Part shown: positions 52,901 through 60,954 of the stretch, piece after piece | Position numbering within the stretch: position 1 is the first letter of the stretch | Layout: every line of letters starts with the position of its first letter | Assembly (NCBI GenBank): GCA_028753945.1 | Contig: JAPNXP010000011.1 | Coordinates: forward strand, 558,001-622,000 | DNA length: 64,000 nt | DNA from: Hexactinellida sp. DTS-2022 | Taxonomy: Eukaryota > Porifera > Hexactinellida | Direction of reading: 5' to 3' | The notes under the pieces: generated by a model | What the model saw: the letters and a program-made list of their open reading frames with translations, nothing else | Database searches by the model: none | What the model was told of the DNA's origin: nothing | Made by a program: the position numbers and the translations under genes

Positions 52901-54916
52901 GTCTCTAGCTTATATACTTTCCAAGTTAAGCCAAATATGTGAATATGGAACAAAAATATTGTTGTGATTAATCAATACGTATTACTATTAAATTATTATG
53001 GACCAGCAAGGGACCAATAATTGTGTTCATAATAAACGAACTCAACTAAATAATTTGGTTAAATGAATACATTTTGACAAAACCAGAATCAAAGGTAACA
53101 AATACATAAGACCTAACTATATACAGTAGAACCTCGTTAATACGAACACCAACGGACGGCAAAGTTTGTTCGCTTTATTCAGAGTTCGTATAAACTGGTA
53201 TAATACCCATTGAATAGTCATTTAGTCATTGTAAGGACCTGATTTTGTGGAACTGTTTGTTAGTCTTATCCGGAAATTAGTATAAACCGTGTTCGTATTA
53301 ACGAGGTTCTACTGTATAGCCTACAGCCTAAGCCTATACTCTACCTGTTGCTGTTGCTCCTCTGCCTCCACTATATCCACTTCGTACAGCGGAGGCAGCT
53401 CGCTGACAGCAGACGTCCTCCTGCTGGTCACGAGTGTGTCCGTGTCCGTGACAGGCGGGGGACTCATATCCCCCGCGGTTTCTGTCTCCTGGGCTTGTCC
53501 CGCCTCCAGAGCCATGAAGTGCGGACTGGTGCCGCAGTAGCACTCCTCTCTGCGGCACAGCACACTCCAGCTCTGGGAGTACAGACGGATGCACTCGCGA
53601 GCGAACAGACTCGTGGCCTCGAATGCAGCGTGCTCTATGTGGAGATACAAACTACAGTAGAACCTCGTTAACAAAATATTCAAAAAAAGCGTGACATAGG
53701 GAAGGGGTATCTAATTTTCTGGAATTTTTCGTTATTTAACGTTTGAACGCCCCATATACCAAGGAATTATCCAGGAGCGAGAGAAGATCCTTTTGGAGCA
53801 TATTTTTTTGAAAATATAATTAGGAGCGATAAAATCTGTAATCTTCTCCTATATCCATAACATTAATTTGTGATTTAGGTGTATGAAATTGGATTAGACT
53901 AGGATTAGGAGCGTTTTACAAATGGCTGAATAATATTACTCTGCCATGCAAAGTAGAACCAGTCTAATCCGAAAAAATATCGGATTGCCAAATTATCGGA
54001 TTATGCAGACTCTAATGCATAACCCGACGCTCATTTAGATAAGGAAATAATGTCGGTTCTGCTGAATTCCGGATTATAGAGGGTCGGATTATTACAGATT
54101 CTACTGTAGCTGTTCAATCAAACAAAAGGTTGGGTATCACTTGCATTAGAGCGTACATAATCCGACAATTTTTCCATATCTTACGGTGTCGGATTATTAC
54201 AGGTACATAATCCGATACACGTTGGGATAGGGAAAAATGTCGAATTGCCAAATAGCCGGATTATGCAGGATCTACCGCCGTGGCTCCCAAACAGGGGTCT
54301 ACGGACGGTTATAAGGGGTCCACAAGATGTATTACGGTCAATGGGAGCGGGTCCACAGAATGTCTAATTATTTACAATAGGGGGGTCCACGGTTGAAAAA
54401 GGTTGGGAATCGCTGCATTAGAGCATACATAATCCGACAATTTATCTATCCCAACGATGTCGGATTATTACAGGTTCTACTCAGGACCGGATTATCCAAT
54501 AGGCACAGCAGGCACTGTGCATAGGGCCTACGAAAAATTTGGGGTCTAATTGCTGCCTAGTATCCTCAAAGTGCCTAGGGCCTACGAAGACCTTAATCCG
54601 GCCCTGGTTCTACTATGCTTATGTATAAAGTACCAGGTACGGTGCTGTACTCGGTTCTGAGCTCCCTGGGCTCTTCCTTCAGGAACACGTCCTCCTCAGG
54701 GAACAGCAGCATGTTCCTACACAGGTCCACCTCAATCTGTCCGCTGCTCTGCTGCAGACTGGCCTCGTAGTCGGGGGGCGTCACGTGTCCCCTGGCTATC
54801 GGCTCCAGACACACACTGCGTCTCCGGACGGCCAGAGAAGCGCTCTCTCGCATGTGTGCAGCGGGCAGCGGGTTCAGGTGCTGGATGAACCGGCGCGTCT
54901 TAGGGTACTCAGACAT
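38912..54916 (-). CDS. DOCK-D (Zizimin; DOCK9/10/11-type) Rho GTPase exchange factor, six coding exons
   Basis: Model: 54916-54634, 53634-53345, 52405-52103, 49489-49138, 48473-48231 and 43929-38912. Exon lengths of 283, 290, 303, 352, 243 and 5018 nt give 2163 codons including the stop, that is 2162 residues, the usual size of DOCK9-11. Phases agree at every junction (1, 0, 0, 1, 1). The N-terminus has the family's TRRF, MLLFPEED and STVP landmarks, then a PH domain split over exons 3-4 (SGYLLQL, KKRWHTLK, ...EEMIEWINAIASVL). This PH domain separates DOCK-D from DOCK-A, -B and -C. Next come the pre-DHR1 block (FDLWPVEARRALFTV, HPEIYLVVRIDKVLQG), DHR1 and DHR2. DOCK-D proteins activate Cdc42/Rac-type GTPases at membranes. 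The gene reads as intact; intron 5 hosts a Mutator-like element. Confidence 0.9.
43940..44640. other. DOCK intron 5, left part: repeat copies before the Mutator-like element
   Basis: Contains a truncated copy of the cgctcctaatcc/cgcctaaatc repeat (about 44090-44230) interrupted by a CAGTGGCG-type MITE, then AT-rich filler to the Mutator-like insertion. Confidence 0.5.
44231..44412. mobile_element. MITE with CAGTGGCGTATCCAG ends
   Basis: Left end CAGTGGCGTATCCAGGGGGG and right end its inverse (tcctggatacgccactg), flanked by the 5-bp repeat CCCAT (44226-44230 and 44413-44417). Internal caccccccttag blocks are repeated. hAT-like ends, but the visible target repeat is only 5 bp. Confidence 0.7.
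44645..45355. repeat. Left terminal arm: about two dozen 27-bp tandem repeats
   Basis: Unit ggaatttgtcctaaatctct followed by aaatacc or aactacc, 27 bp, very uniform from about 44760 to 45320, with variant units and an acccaacatt block near each edge (about 44725 and 45330). The strong homogeneity suggests recent amplification. There are no unique spacers, so it is not a CRISPR array. Confidence 0.9.
45462..45546. mobile_element. Minimal TA-flanked MITE, 85 bp
   Basis: Flanked by TA on both sides. Ends CAGTGTAACCTCGATTATC and the inverse of ggataatcgaggttgcactg. It sits inside the Mutator-like element, so it is younger than that insertion or was carried by it. Confidence 0.8.
45876..47478 (+). 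pseudogene. MULE transposase with FLYWCH-like N-terminus and C-terminal RING finger, two frameshifts
   Basis: Frame 1 (45876 to about 46490): FLYWCH-like zinc finger (YECQGFRYVKSRE ... IYLKCALFRTHSC ... ELTRVHNHDSD), then the start of the MULE domain (FHMDQTGIIFGS, IQFDATFKAVPRLFYQL) with the first catalytic Asp in FDATFK. Frame 2 (46493 to about 46735): ILMTNKSEKLY, FAIADFEIAPRNS with the second Asp, and CWFHYTKAIYD. Frame 3 (46735-47478): NNGAESYHKTLNSYI with the catalytic Glu, then a C3HC4 RING (CHVC, CVH, FCKTC, CPIC) over the last 60 residues. The two shifts, near 46490 and 46735, break the protein. Each part is otherwise free of stops, so decay is recent. The RING is an unusual partner for a transposase. 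Confidence 0.82.
47716..48130. repeat. Right terminal arm: about fifteen 27-bp tandem repeats (inverted)
   Basis: Unit aggacaaattccggtattta followed by gagattt, the inverse of the left-arm unit. Because 27 is divisible by three, it stays open as a nine-residue repeat (GQIPVFRDL) over 47725-48069, which I regard as a by-product. The arm is shorter than the left one. Confidence 0.9.
48231..54916 (-). CDS. DOCK 5' coding exons 1-5
   Basis: Exon 1 54916-54634 (MSEYPKTRRF to STVP, donor G|GTACTT). Exon 2 53634-53345 (acceptor cacatag|AG, donor CAG|GTAGAG; FEATSLFARECIRLY, PLYEVDIVEAEE). Exon 3 52405-52103 (first part of the PH domain; donor AAG|GTAGTG). Exon 4 49489-49138 (acceptor cctcag|GTA; end of the PH domain and a basic linker; donor G|GTAAGT). 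Exon 5 48473-48231 (acceptor ctatag|TG; IEPFFTSAALYDAKYGKKIS, FHFDLNGEE-like; donor G|GTATAA). Boundaries rest on splice consensus, phase and similarity to DOCK9. The ATG at 54916 is the first in frame and fits the family start. Confidence 0.85.
48485..49130. other. DOCK intron 4 with one MITE
   Basis: Holds the pogo-like MITE at 48851-49040 and, near 48625-48660, a cccttcggtctggatttatt scrap of a dispersed repeat. No gene. Confidence 0.5.
48851..49040. mobile_element. Pogo-like TA-flanked MITE, 190 bp
   Basis: Flanked by TA (48849-48850, 49041-49042). Ends CAGTCAATTCCGCTTAATAG and the inverse of attaagcggagtcgattg; the internal ccgcttaatcgggtc motif is repeated. Same family as 12017-12117 and 54958-55128. 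Confidence 0.8.
49509..49697. repeat. Copy of the ctcctaa/cgcctaaatc dispersed repeat (about 185 bp)
   Basis: Starts agtgtattatacagac, contains catacgcctaaatc and tcgcgctcctaaat blocks and ends ctcctggatatttccttg. Other copies: 53755-53945 (inverse), 55966-56145, 57715-57895 (inverse), 58622-58785 (inverse), and a truncated one at about 44090. The two ends are weakly inverted (cagtgtattatacag against caaggaattatccag), so it is probably a hAT-like MITE family. Confidence 0.65.
49857..51333. repeat. Foldback structure with ggtccggccggacc arms
   Basis: Left arm 49857-50098 and right arm 51090-51333 are inverted copies of about 240 bp. Each arm is itself made of repeated tttggtccggccggaccaaa palindromes and aaatattcggtccggg blocks. 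The loop of about 1 kb contains a ctgttaacagc-rich stretch (50370-50470), tgtctgtctgtctg repeats (50317-50337) and the gatttaaatca cluster. It lies in DOCK intron 3. Possibly a foldback transposon extending to about 49822 and 51440; no target duplication was identified. Confidence 0.75.
50685..50990. repeat. gatttaaatca palindrome cluster
   Basis: More than ten copies of the self-complementary gatttaaatca and its variant gattttaatca, starting after cagggttgttt. The cagggtt start is hAT-like, but a matching right end is not visible. It occupies the loop of the foldback structure. Confidence 0.7.
51437..51919. other. DOCK intron 3, repeat-derived filler
   Basis: Contains a decayed hAT-type end pair around gcagcgattgccaacc (51706) and a related gtggaccacaggttgtg block near 51810, also seen near 54290-54415 and 62393-62475. 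No gene. Confidence 0.4.
51920..52057. mobile_element. Intact gatgccggatataagaac MITE, 138 bp
   Basis: Ends CAGTAGATGCCGGATATAAG and the inverse of cttataacaggcatccactg; TA precedes the left end. Internal half-sites cggttataa/aacggttgcc are repeated. This copy contains the uninterrupted GATATAAG that is the target of the Mutator-like element in the copy at 44617, so it serves as a paralogous empty site. It lies 46 bp from the DOCK exon-3 donor. Confidence 0.8.
53124..53314. mobile_element. TA-flanked MITE, cagtagaacctc family, 191 bp
   Basis: Flanked by TA (53122-53123, 53315-53316). Ends CAGTAGAACCTCGTTAATAC and the inverse of gtattaacgaggttctactg, with about 25 matching bases. It lies in DOCK intron 2, about 30 bp from the exon-2 donor. 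A 20-bp scrap of the same terminus is at 53652-53672, just upstream of the exon-2 acceptor. Confidence 0.85.
53755..53945. repeat. Inverse copy of the ctcctaa/cgcctaaatc repeat
   Basis: Begins ccaaggaattatccaggagc and ends ttacaaatggctgaataata; it matches the inverse of 55966-56145 with substitutions. It lies in DOCK intron 1. Confidence 0.7.
53952..54481. repeat. Cluster of MITE fragments in DOCK intron 1
   Basis: Repeated gtcggattatt and ataatccgac half-sites with agaaccagtctaatcc and agattctactgta termini (53952-54109 looks like one element). A nested gggtctacgg/ggggtccac hAT-like element (about 54290-54415) interrupts a further copy. Confidence 0.55.
54482..54606. mobile_element. hAT-type MITE, 125 bp
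   Basis: Ends CAGGACCGGATTATCC and the inverse of cttaatccggccctg, flanked by an exact 8-bp duplication GTTCTACT (54474-54481 and 54607-54614). The right flank is 20 bp from the DOCK exon-1 donor. Inner ends are repeated (cctagggcctacg). Confidence 0.85.
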
Positions 54917-54957
54917 GCCAGGCTATGCTGTTAGTGTTAGGGGGATAATCTGATATA

Positions 54958-55128
54958 CAGTCAACTCCGCTTAATAGAGCCACCTCGGGACCAGGTTGTT
55001 TTGACCCGATTAAGCGGAGAAACCGATTAACCGAAAATATTGCTAGCCAAACTGTAATTCTGTCCTGTAAATCCTGTGAAATTTTGACCCGATTAACCGG
55101 TGGCTCTATTAATAAGCGGAGTTGACTG
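54958..55128. mobile_element. Pogo-like TA-flanked MITE, 171 bp, upstream of DOCK
   Basis: Flanked by TA. Ends CAGTCAACTCCGCTTAATAG and the inverse of taataagcggagttgactg. It lies about 40 bp upstream of the DOCK start codon, so it may be in the 5' UTR or promoter. Confidence 0.85.
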
Positions 55129-56429
55129 TACTGAATAAGACTTAATAAAAAATTTCAAGGTTGAAACCGCTCGAACCGAATATTAGTACATTGGATGCCG
55201 GTTATAAGCACATAGTCGGGAACTGAACTTAATGTGCTTATAACCGGCATGTTCTTATAACCGACATAAATTATACAGGGTATATGGAAAGCGTTTTCCA
55301 ACATAGTGTTCTTATATCCGATATGGGGAATTCCATGTCAAGTCGACCAGTCATTTCACCACTATCAATCGATTTGTCACTAAATTGCTGTGTAACAAGC
55401 TACAAGCAAGTCTATACTTTCCTCAAAATTTTAGACTAATCGGTTGAGTGGTTTTTGATTTATGACGTCACAAATTTTCATTTTTTTGTTGATTATCCAA
55501 ACATTTTTCAAAATGTTGAAGCACCATCTCACTTCAAACTCGTATAACTTTTGATAAATTATCCAATTCTTTTAAAAATTGCTATACTTATGTTTTTATA
55601 TATGGAGAATTCAAATCAGATGGATATATTAAGTTATCAGTTGTTTTTATTAGTGAAAATTTGAACTGAAACCAATACCGGAAGTAGAACCGGAACCATG
55701 ACGTAGCAAAAATGTATATTTTCGGATCTCTTTTATTTTTTGGTAATTTATTCTATGTAGTCTTAAGTCATTGTGTAGAAAATTTCATTATGGTTTCCAT
55801 ATCTTCCCATTGAGTTATTCACATTTTTGTCCTCTAAACGCTATTTATGTGATACTACAACTTATTAATGTTCTTTATAAAAATCGAATACTGGCTAGAA
55901 CCTTACTCTATTTCTATCATATTGATAAATATTTCATATTTAAATAATTATTATCGCCAGTGTATTATACAGCCATTTGTAAATACGCTCCTAATCCTGG
56001 TCTGATGCAATTTCATACGCCTAAATCACAAATTATTGTTACCGTATAGGAGAGGATTCCAAATTTTCGCGCTCCTAAATTCCAATTTTCCAAAAATCAT
56101 ACTCCAAAAGGAGCGTCTCGCGCTCCTGGATAATTCCTTGATTATCACTCATTCCAACACCATTATACAATTGATATACGTATGTATCAGAAATTTGTGG
56201 TTTGTGGTATGTTTGATCTCCGATACACTACCATGTAAATTATAATGCATTAGTATTGTTGCTATGTTTAATAAGAATGCAATTTATTGAACTATTGAGC
56301 TGTGAAGTTAATATTACAGCATAAAAGTTGTGAAACTTGATTATTATCTATTGATTCTATTTATTTGCATCACTTCGAATCTGAATTTTGAAAACAATTT
56401 TTTTTGTTCCCTCCCACTGAAAATTAACT

Positions 56430-56945
56430 TGTGATGACATTGGAGGTACAGTAAAAAGAGCTACCGCCCGAGCAAGTTTACAGCGACAAAAGAAGATAAT
56501 ATATATAACTTATTCAAATGTTTAATATACGTAGAGCTCTTAGATTATTTTGTAGTACACTTAATTATGTTTTAGATATGATAACATCAAAACTATACCA
56601 GTGACACGTACTTACCATAAATACACTCCAATAAGTGCAAAATCTATAGGAGGAAAGCGAATTAGTGACCAATTAGATTACACAATGACATATGAATTTA
56701 AATGAAATCGTGTGACAAACTCTAAATATTCTACACAGCTGCCATACTTAATAAACTATAGGTAATTTTGTCGTATGTATGTATGACAAAGATTGGTATA
56801 TTTGTGTGATTAAAGAAGTCTGTGAGGAAGAAGGTGATATAGAAGTCAGCTTTATGCATCCAAAAGGACCAGGGCGTCCTGAAAATAGTTTCTATTGGCA
56901 CTCAAAATAAGACGTTTGTTATCTCCCTAAAATGATGTAATAGGC
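56430..56945 (+). pseudogene. Decayed transposon ORF in the foldback centre
   Basis: Two recognisable islands: DDIGGTVKRATARASLQRQK (56433-56490) and, after many stops, VVCMYDKDWYICVIKEVC followed by VSFMHPKGPGRP and, past one stop, DVCYLPKMM (about 56770-56940). This order (GGTVKR...ASLQ, then D-x-W-Y, FMHPxGP, D-x-C-x-P) is one I associate with uncharacterised transposon-borne proteins of many invertebrates. The catalytic region is not visible. The frame is destroyed. Confidence 0.6.
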
Positions 56946-57088
56946 TATATATCCACTCCAAAAACTTCTTCAAAACGTGCAAGGAAGTTCAAAATCTCAT
57001 CGATGGACATGAAGCTAATTACTGATTTTCAAATGTAGCAAGAGATTAAATTGTAAATATATAAACGTACGGAATCCATTTGGAAATA

Positions 57089-57391
57089 CAGTATACCCTC
57101 GCTAATCCGAACCCTCGCTAGTCCGAACAGGAGATACCAAAATATTTTTCATATAAAAGCGGGTAAATCATAAATATTTGTATATATAATACATTGAAAT
57201 TATACAAAAATAAGTATCAGGTAGTGTACTATATGATTTGTATGGATTAAAAATAGTGGGTCGGATTATTGGGGTCTCATTTTATAGATGCCTATAGAAA
57301 TGTATTACATCCCTACCCAGAACGAATTCACTAATCGGAAGAGATTTTAGTTGAATCGGAACACCTATGTTAGGATTAGCAGGAGGTACTG
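57089..57391. mobile_element. TA-flanked MITE nested in the foldback centre
   Basis: Begins CAGTATACCCTCGCTAATCC after TA and ends with the inverse of gttaggattagcaggaggtactg before TA. 303 bp; internal ctcgctagtccgaac repeats the terminal motif. Confidence 0.75.
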
Positions 57392-58621
57392 TATATATGA
57401 ATATTACATCAAAGACAATTATCAAATCATGAATTATAAGCAATCTTAATTATTTGAATAATAATGTAAATAACAAATACATTGGTATTAATTAGGCCGA
57501 AATAACAGTGTGATAACGGCCATTAGTTAACGTAAGTAAGTTCACAGTTAATTTGTTCAATCAATTGCATTCCAATTATACATTGCAACAATACCAATGC
57601 ATTTAATGCACTTAATTTACATGGTAGTGTATCGGAGATCAAACATACCACAAACCACAAATTTCTGATACATACGTATATCAATTGTATAATGGTGTTG
57701 GAATGAGTGATAATCAAGGAATTATCCAGGAGCGCGAGACGCTCCTTTTGGAGTATGATTTTTGGAAAATTGGAATTTAGGAGCGCGAAAATTTGGAATC
57801 CTCTCCTATACGGTAACAATAATTTGTGATTTAGGCGTATGAAATTGCATCAGACCAGGATTAGGAGCGTATTTACAAATGGCTGTATAATACACTGGCG
57901 ATAATAATTATTTAAATATGAAATATTTATCAATATGATAGAAATAGAGTAAGGTTCTAGCCAGTATTCGATTTTTATAAAGAACATTAATAAGTTGTAG
58001 TATCACATAAATAGCGTTTAGAGGACAAAAATGTGAATAACTCAATGGGAAGATATGGAAACCATAATGAAATTTTCTACACAATGACTTAAGACTACAT
58101 AGAATAAATTACCAAAAAATAAAAGAGATCCGAAAATATACATTTTTGCTACGTCATGGTTCCGGTTCTACTTCCGGTATTGGTTTCAGTTCAAATTTTC
58201 ACTAATAAAAACAACTGATAACTTAATATATCCATCTGATTTGAATTCTCCATATATAAAAACATAAGTATAGCAATTTTTAAAAGAATTGGATAATTAT
58301 ATCAAAAGTTATACGAGTTTGAAGTGAGATGGTGCTTCAACATTTTGAAAAATGTTTGGATAATCAACAAAAAAATGAAAATTTGTGACGTCATAAATCA
58401 AAAACCACTCAACCGATTAGTCTAAAATTTTGAGGAAAGTATAGACTTGCTTGTAGCTTGTTACACAGCAATTTAGTGACAAATCGATTGATAGTGGTGA
58501 AATGACTGGTCGACTTGACATGGAATTCCCCATATGTTCTTAAAACCGGTGTGCTTATATCCGACATCTACTGTATTCAGGAATAGTTGCCCTACCGAAT
58601 ACGATAATATTCGTTTACGTC

Positions 58622-58785
58622 AAATAAATACCAGGGAAATATCTAGGAGTGCGGGAAGCTCCTTTTGCAGTATGATTAGGAAAAAATTAATTAGGAGCGC
58701 GGAAAATTGGAATCTTCTCCAATACCGTAGCATTAATTTGGGATTTAGACGTAGTTACAAATGGCTGTATAATACACTGCCGAAT
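58622..58785. repeat. Inverse copy of the ctcctaa/cgcctaaatc repeat, diverged
   Basis: From aaataccagggaaatatctagg to tggctgtataatacactg. Divergent from the foldback-arm copies, so it is not part of that element. Confidence 0.6.
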
Positions 58786-58974
58786 ACAAATACTGATAAT
58801 ATTCGGTCGGGAAACCTAATACCGAATACTGATATCAGGTTGGCAACCGAAAATCAACTATTCGGCAAATAATATTCGCTTCAACCAAATATATCAGTAT
58901 TCGGTTTCAACCTTGAATAAAATCAGTATTTTCCAGAAAATACCAACCGGTGTAAGCACTCCTTAGGTAGGGTG

Positions 58975-59218
58975 GCCAGAGGATTTTGGGCCAAAACCTG
59001 GACATTTCTCAAAATTTCGACAAAAATCCTGGACAATCCTGGACACAGGTCATACAAATCTGGACACTATTAGTTAATGTGAACGAATCGAAGACAATTG
59101 GATGATAATAAAAAATAACTGCAAAAAAAACCTGGACAATTTATAAAATTACTGGACATCGCACGATAATTGTAAAAACTGGACTGTCCAGGCTAAAAAG
59201 AGGGCAATGGTCACCCTA
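58975..59218. mobile_element. hAT-like MITE, agggtggcca ends
   Basis: Ends AGGGTGGCCA and the inverse of tggtcaccct enclose repeated cctggacaatt blocks. No clear target duplication. Confidence 0.5.
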
Positions 59219-59389
59219 TCATTAATTAAGGTCGCCCAGACACTAAAGCGCTAGTGATTTGGGGTTGGGGGACCCAAAATTTAGGGGCGCAGCGTTTTGG
59301 GGCTCTTCGATTCTCGACCTTAATTACAGTGCTATCATAGGGCCATATTAGGGGAATAGAAACCGCATTTATATGTGAGATAGAAACTA

Positions 59390-59510
59390 ACTTCCAAATG
59401 TTATTATAGGTAAACAAGTATGCTGAACAAGAATTTCGTATTCCAAATTTCTAATATGAATATTTATTGTTGTTGTTTACAAAAAGATGTAAACTAAAAA
59501 ATTCAAAATG
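59390..59510. repeat. Fragment of the aacaacaac-core element (inverse)
   Basis: Contains ggtaaacaagtatgctg and attgttgttgtttac in the order expected for the inverse of one 142-bp unit at 28787-29636. A related gtaaacaagtatgctgattt block also occurs within each 1.42-kb unit of the 19.6-24.1 kb array. Confidence 0.55.
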
Positions 59511-59569
59511 ATAAGTTTGGTGGACGATACCTCCGCGACGAAAGCCTTCTAACGAAGGGTGCTATCGAG

Positions 59570-60450
59570 GAAACTTCGATCAAAGGGCCGGGTTAACATC
59601 TCCGAATTTCGTACGGCCCAAACCATCAGGAGGTTGGAGACTCATCCTGAATCTATAAGGATTAAATAAATAAATAAATATCTCTTATCCCCACACTTCA
59701 AAATGGAGGGCTTGAAATGACTACCTTTTCTACAGTTCAACCAAACTCGCTCTTAGCAAAGATAGACCTCAAGGATGGATACTTGACAGAACCAGTGAGC
59801 TCGTCTGCTCCAATTCAAATGGAGGGCGAAGCGGTATCAGTACATAACAATGTCATTCGGCCTGAATATTGCTCCTTCAGTATTTACTCGGATAATGAAA
59901 CACCCGATAAGGATGCTGAGAGCTCAGGGGTGTCCGCGATCATATAAGTAGACGAGTTACTAATTAAACGGACTAAAAACAATCAGGTTGCATATCCAAT
60001 GGACCACCTCGCTGCTCATCGCTCTAGGTTTCATAATTAACTGGGAGAAGTCAGTTCTAAACCCGGTGTCATGTAGCGGCATAGCGAGATGCACTACTGA
60101 AGATGTATGGAAGGCCGAAATCCTTGAGTGGCGGTGACGCCACTCGGACCGTTCGAGCTGGCAATGGTGGCAGCTTGGTCCTAGCGAGGTCCCATAGCTT
60201 CCTTATACCAACACTCAGCTACCAATCTATGTGAGCTGGAAGAAAGACTCGAATGCATGGAAGATTAATGCCTTCACTCTTGAATGGGGAAACCTGGGGA
60301 TCCTCTACCTTTTCCCGCCATGGATATTGTTGGGAAGGACCCTGACGAAGATATTGACAGCAATCTTAGCAATCCTAATTGCACCTCTCTGGCAAACCAG
60401 GACATGGTGGCCCTTACTAATGTGCACCACCGGCACTCAGCGATAGAAGT
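59570..60450 (+). pseudogene. DIRS-like retroelement relic (reverse transcriptase / RNase H)
   Basis: Frameshifted fragments in order: RPKPSGGWRLILNL (about 59612-59655), LLAKIDLKDGY (59747-59780), PFGLNIAPSVFTRIMKHPIR (about 59856-59915) followed by a degenerate YxDD region, LLIALGFIINWEKSVLNP (60015-60068), then, after a gap, a tail with NAFTLEWGNLGILYLFPPW and LTKILTAILAILIAPLWQTR (60250-60430). The FPP and APLWQ-type tail is typical of DIRS/Ngaro-group polyproteins rather than LTR retroviruses. The tyrosine recombinase and terminal repeats are not seen. Inactive. Confidence 0.72.
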
Positions 60451-60954
60451 GCTGGTGGTGCTAGGTCTACCTGTACTTCTTCAAATCGAACACAGACTTA
60501 CACAGTTTACTAAATCGATGTTATTACAAAGTAGATGTTACAATGTTTATCAGTTACTAAAATGTAGTAAATGAGAAGTGTGATATCAATTTGAGAAAAT
60601 TATTATGGTATTGGTAGTCTAAAAATAGATGTATTGAGGTGCACAACTGGCACTTTTGGCTACAGGTCAAATGTTTGCGGCTATGAGCAGCATCAGCATT
60701 AGAAGTGTGGAAACCAATTAGTCTTCCTCAAGTTAGTTCGATTGAAGTTCCAGTTATTTCTTTGGATCGGAGAGTTTATTCTCATTTGGCTAAGTACAAC
60801 CGGAGATTAAACCAAACAATTCATTTGAAGCAACTATGAATAGGAAATGAGCACCACCTACTTTTGAATAAATAAGCAAATTGCGGTATCACAGCAATCG
60901 TAATGCCAATAGGAATTAAATTAGTCATTTTGTTGAAATAAATACAATTAAATG
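60451..60954. other. Non-coding, nothing recognised
   Basis: AT-rich filler between the DIRS-like relic and the inverted repeat. Confidence 0.4.

Larger units (their letters stand above)
55325..58531. mobile_element. Foldback DNA transposon, about 1-kb inverted arms, 4-bp ATAT duplication
   Basis: The 3207-bp element begins GGGGAATTCCATGTCAAGTC and ends with its exact inverse. Arms of roughly 0.95-1 kb (55325 to about 56315, and about 57530 to 58531) are nearly identical and each carries the same ctcctaa-type repeat, so the same 69-residue chance frame appears in both. Flanked by ATAT (55321-55324, 58532-58535). A 4-bp duplication fits superfamilies such as Sola, Ginger or Chapaev, not hAT or Tc1. 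The 1.2-kb centre holds decayed coding sequence (56430-56945) and a MITE (57089-57391). Confidence 0.85.
55189..58573. mobile_element. gatgccgg MITE copy split by the long foldback element
   Basis: The left part 55189-55324 starts CATTGGATGCCGGTTATAAG after TA; the right part 58532-58573 ends with the inverse of cagtagatgtcggatataag before TA. Joining the parts across the insertion gives the cgatatgttctt sequence seen uninterrupted (inverse) at 48150-48165. Confidence 0.75.

Noticed and set aside
53348..53671. Open frames on the plus strand opposite DOCK exon 2
   Set aside because: They are shadows of a GC-richer coding exon; the minus-strand frame matches DOCK9-type sequence and has splice sites. 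The same applies to plus-strand frames at 42921-43688 and 41442-41720.
56036..56245. 69-residue frame repeated at 57523-57819 on the other strand
   Set aside because: Identical only because both lie in the arms of the palindrome, and it overlaps a non-coding dispersed repeat.
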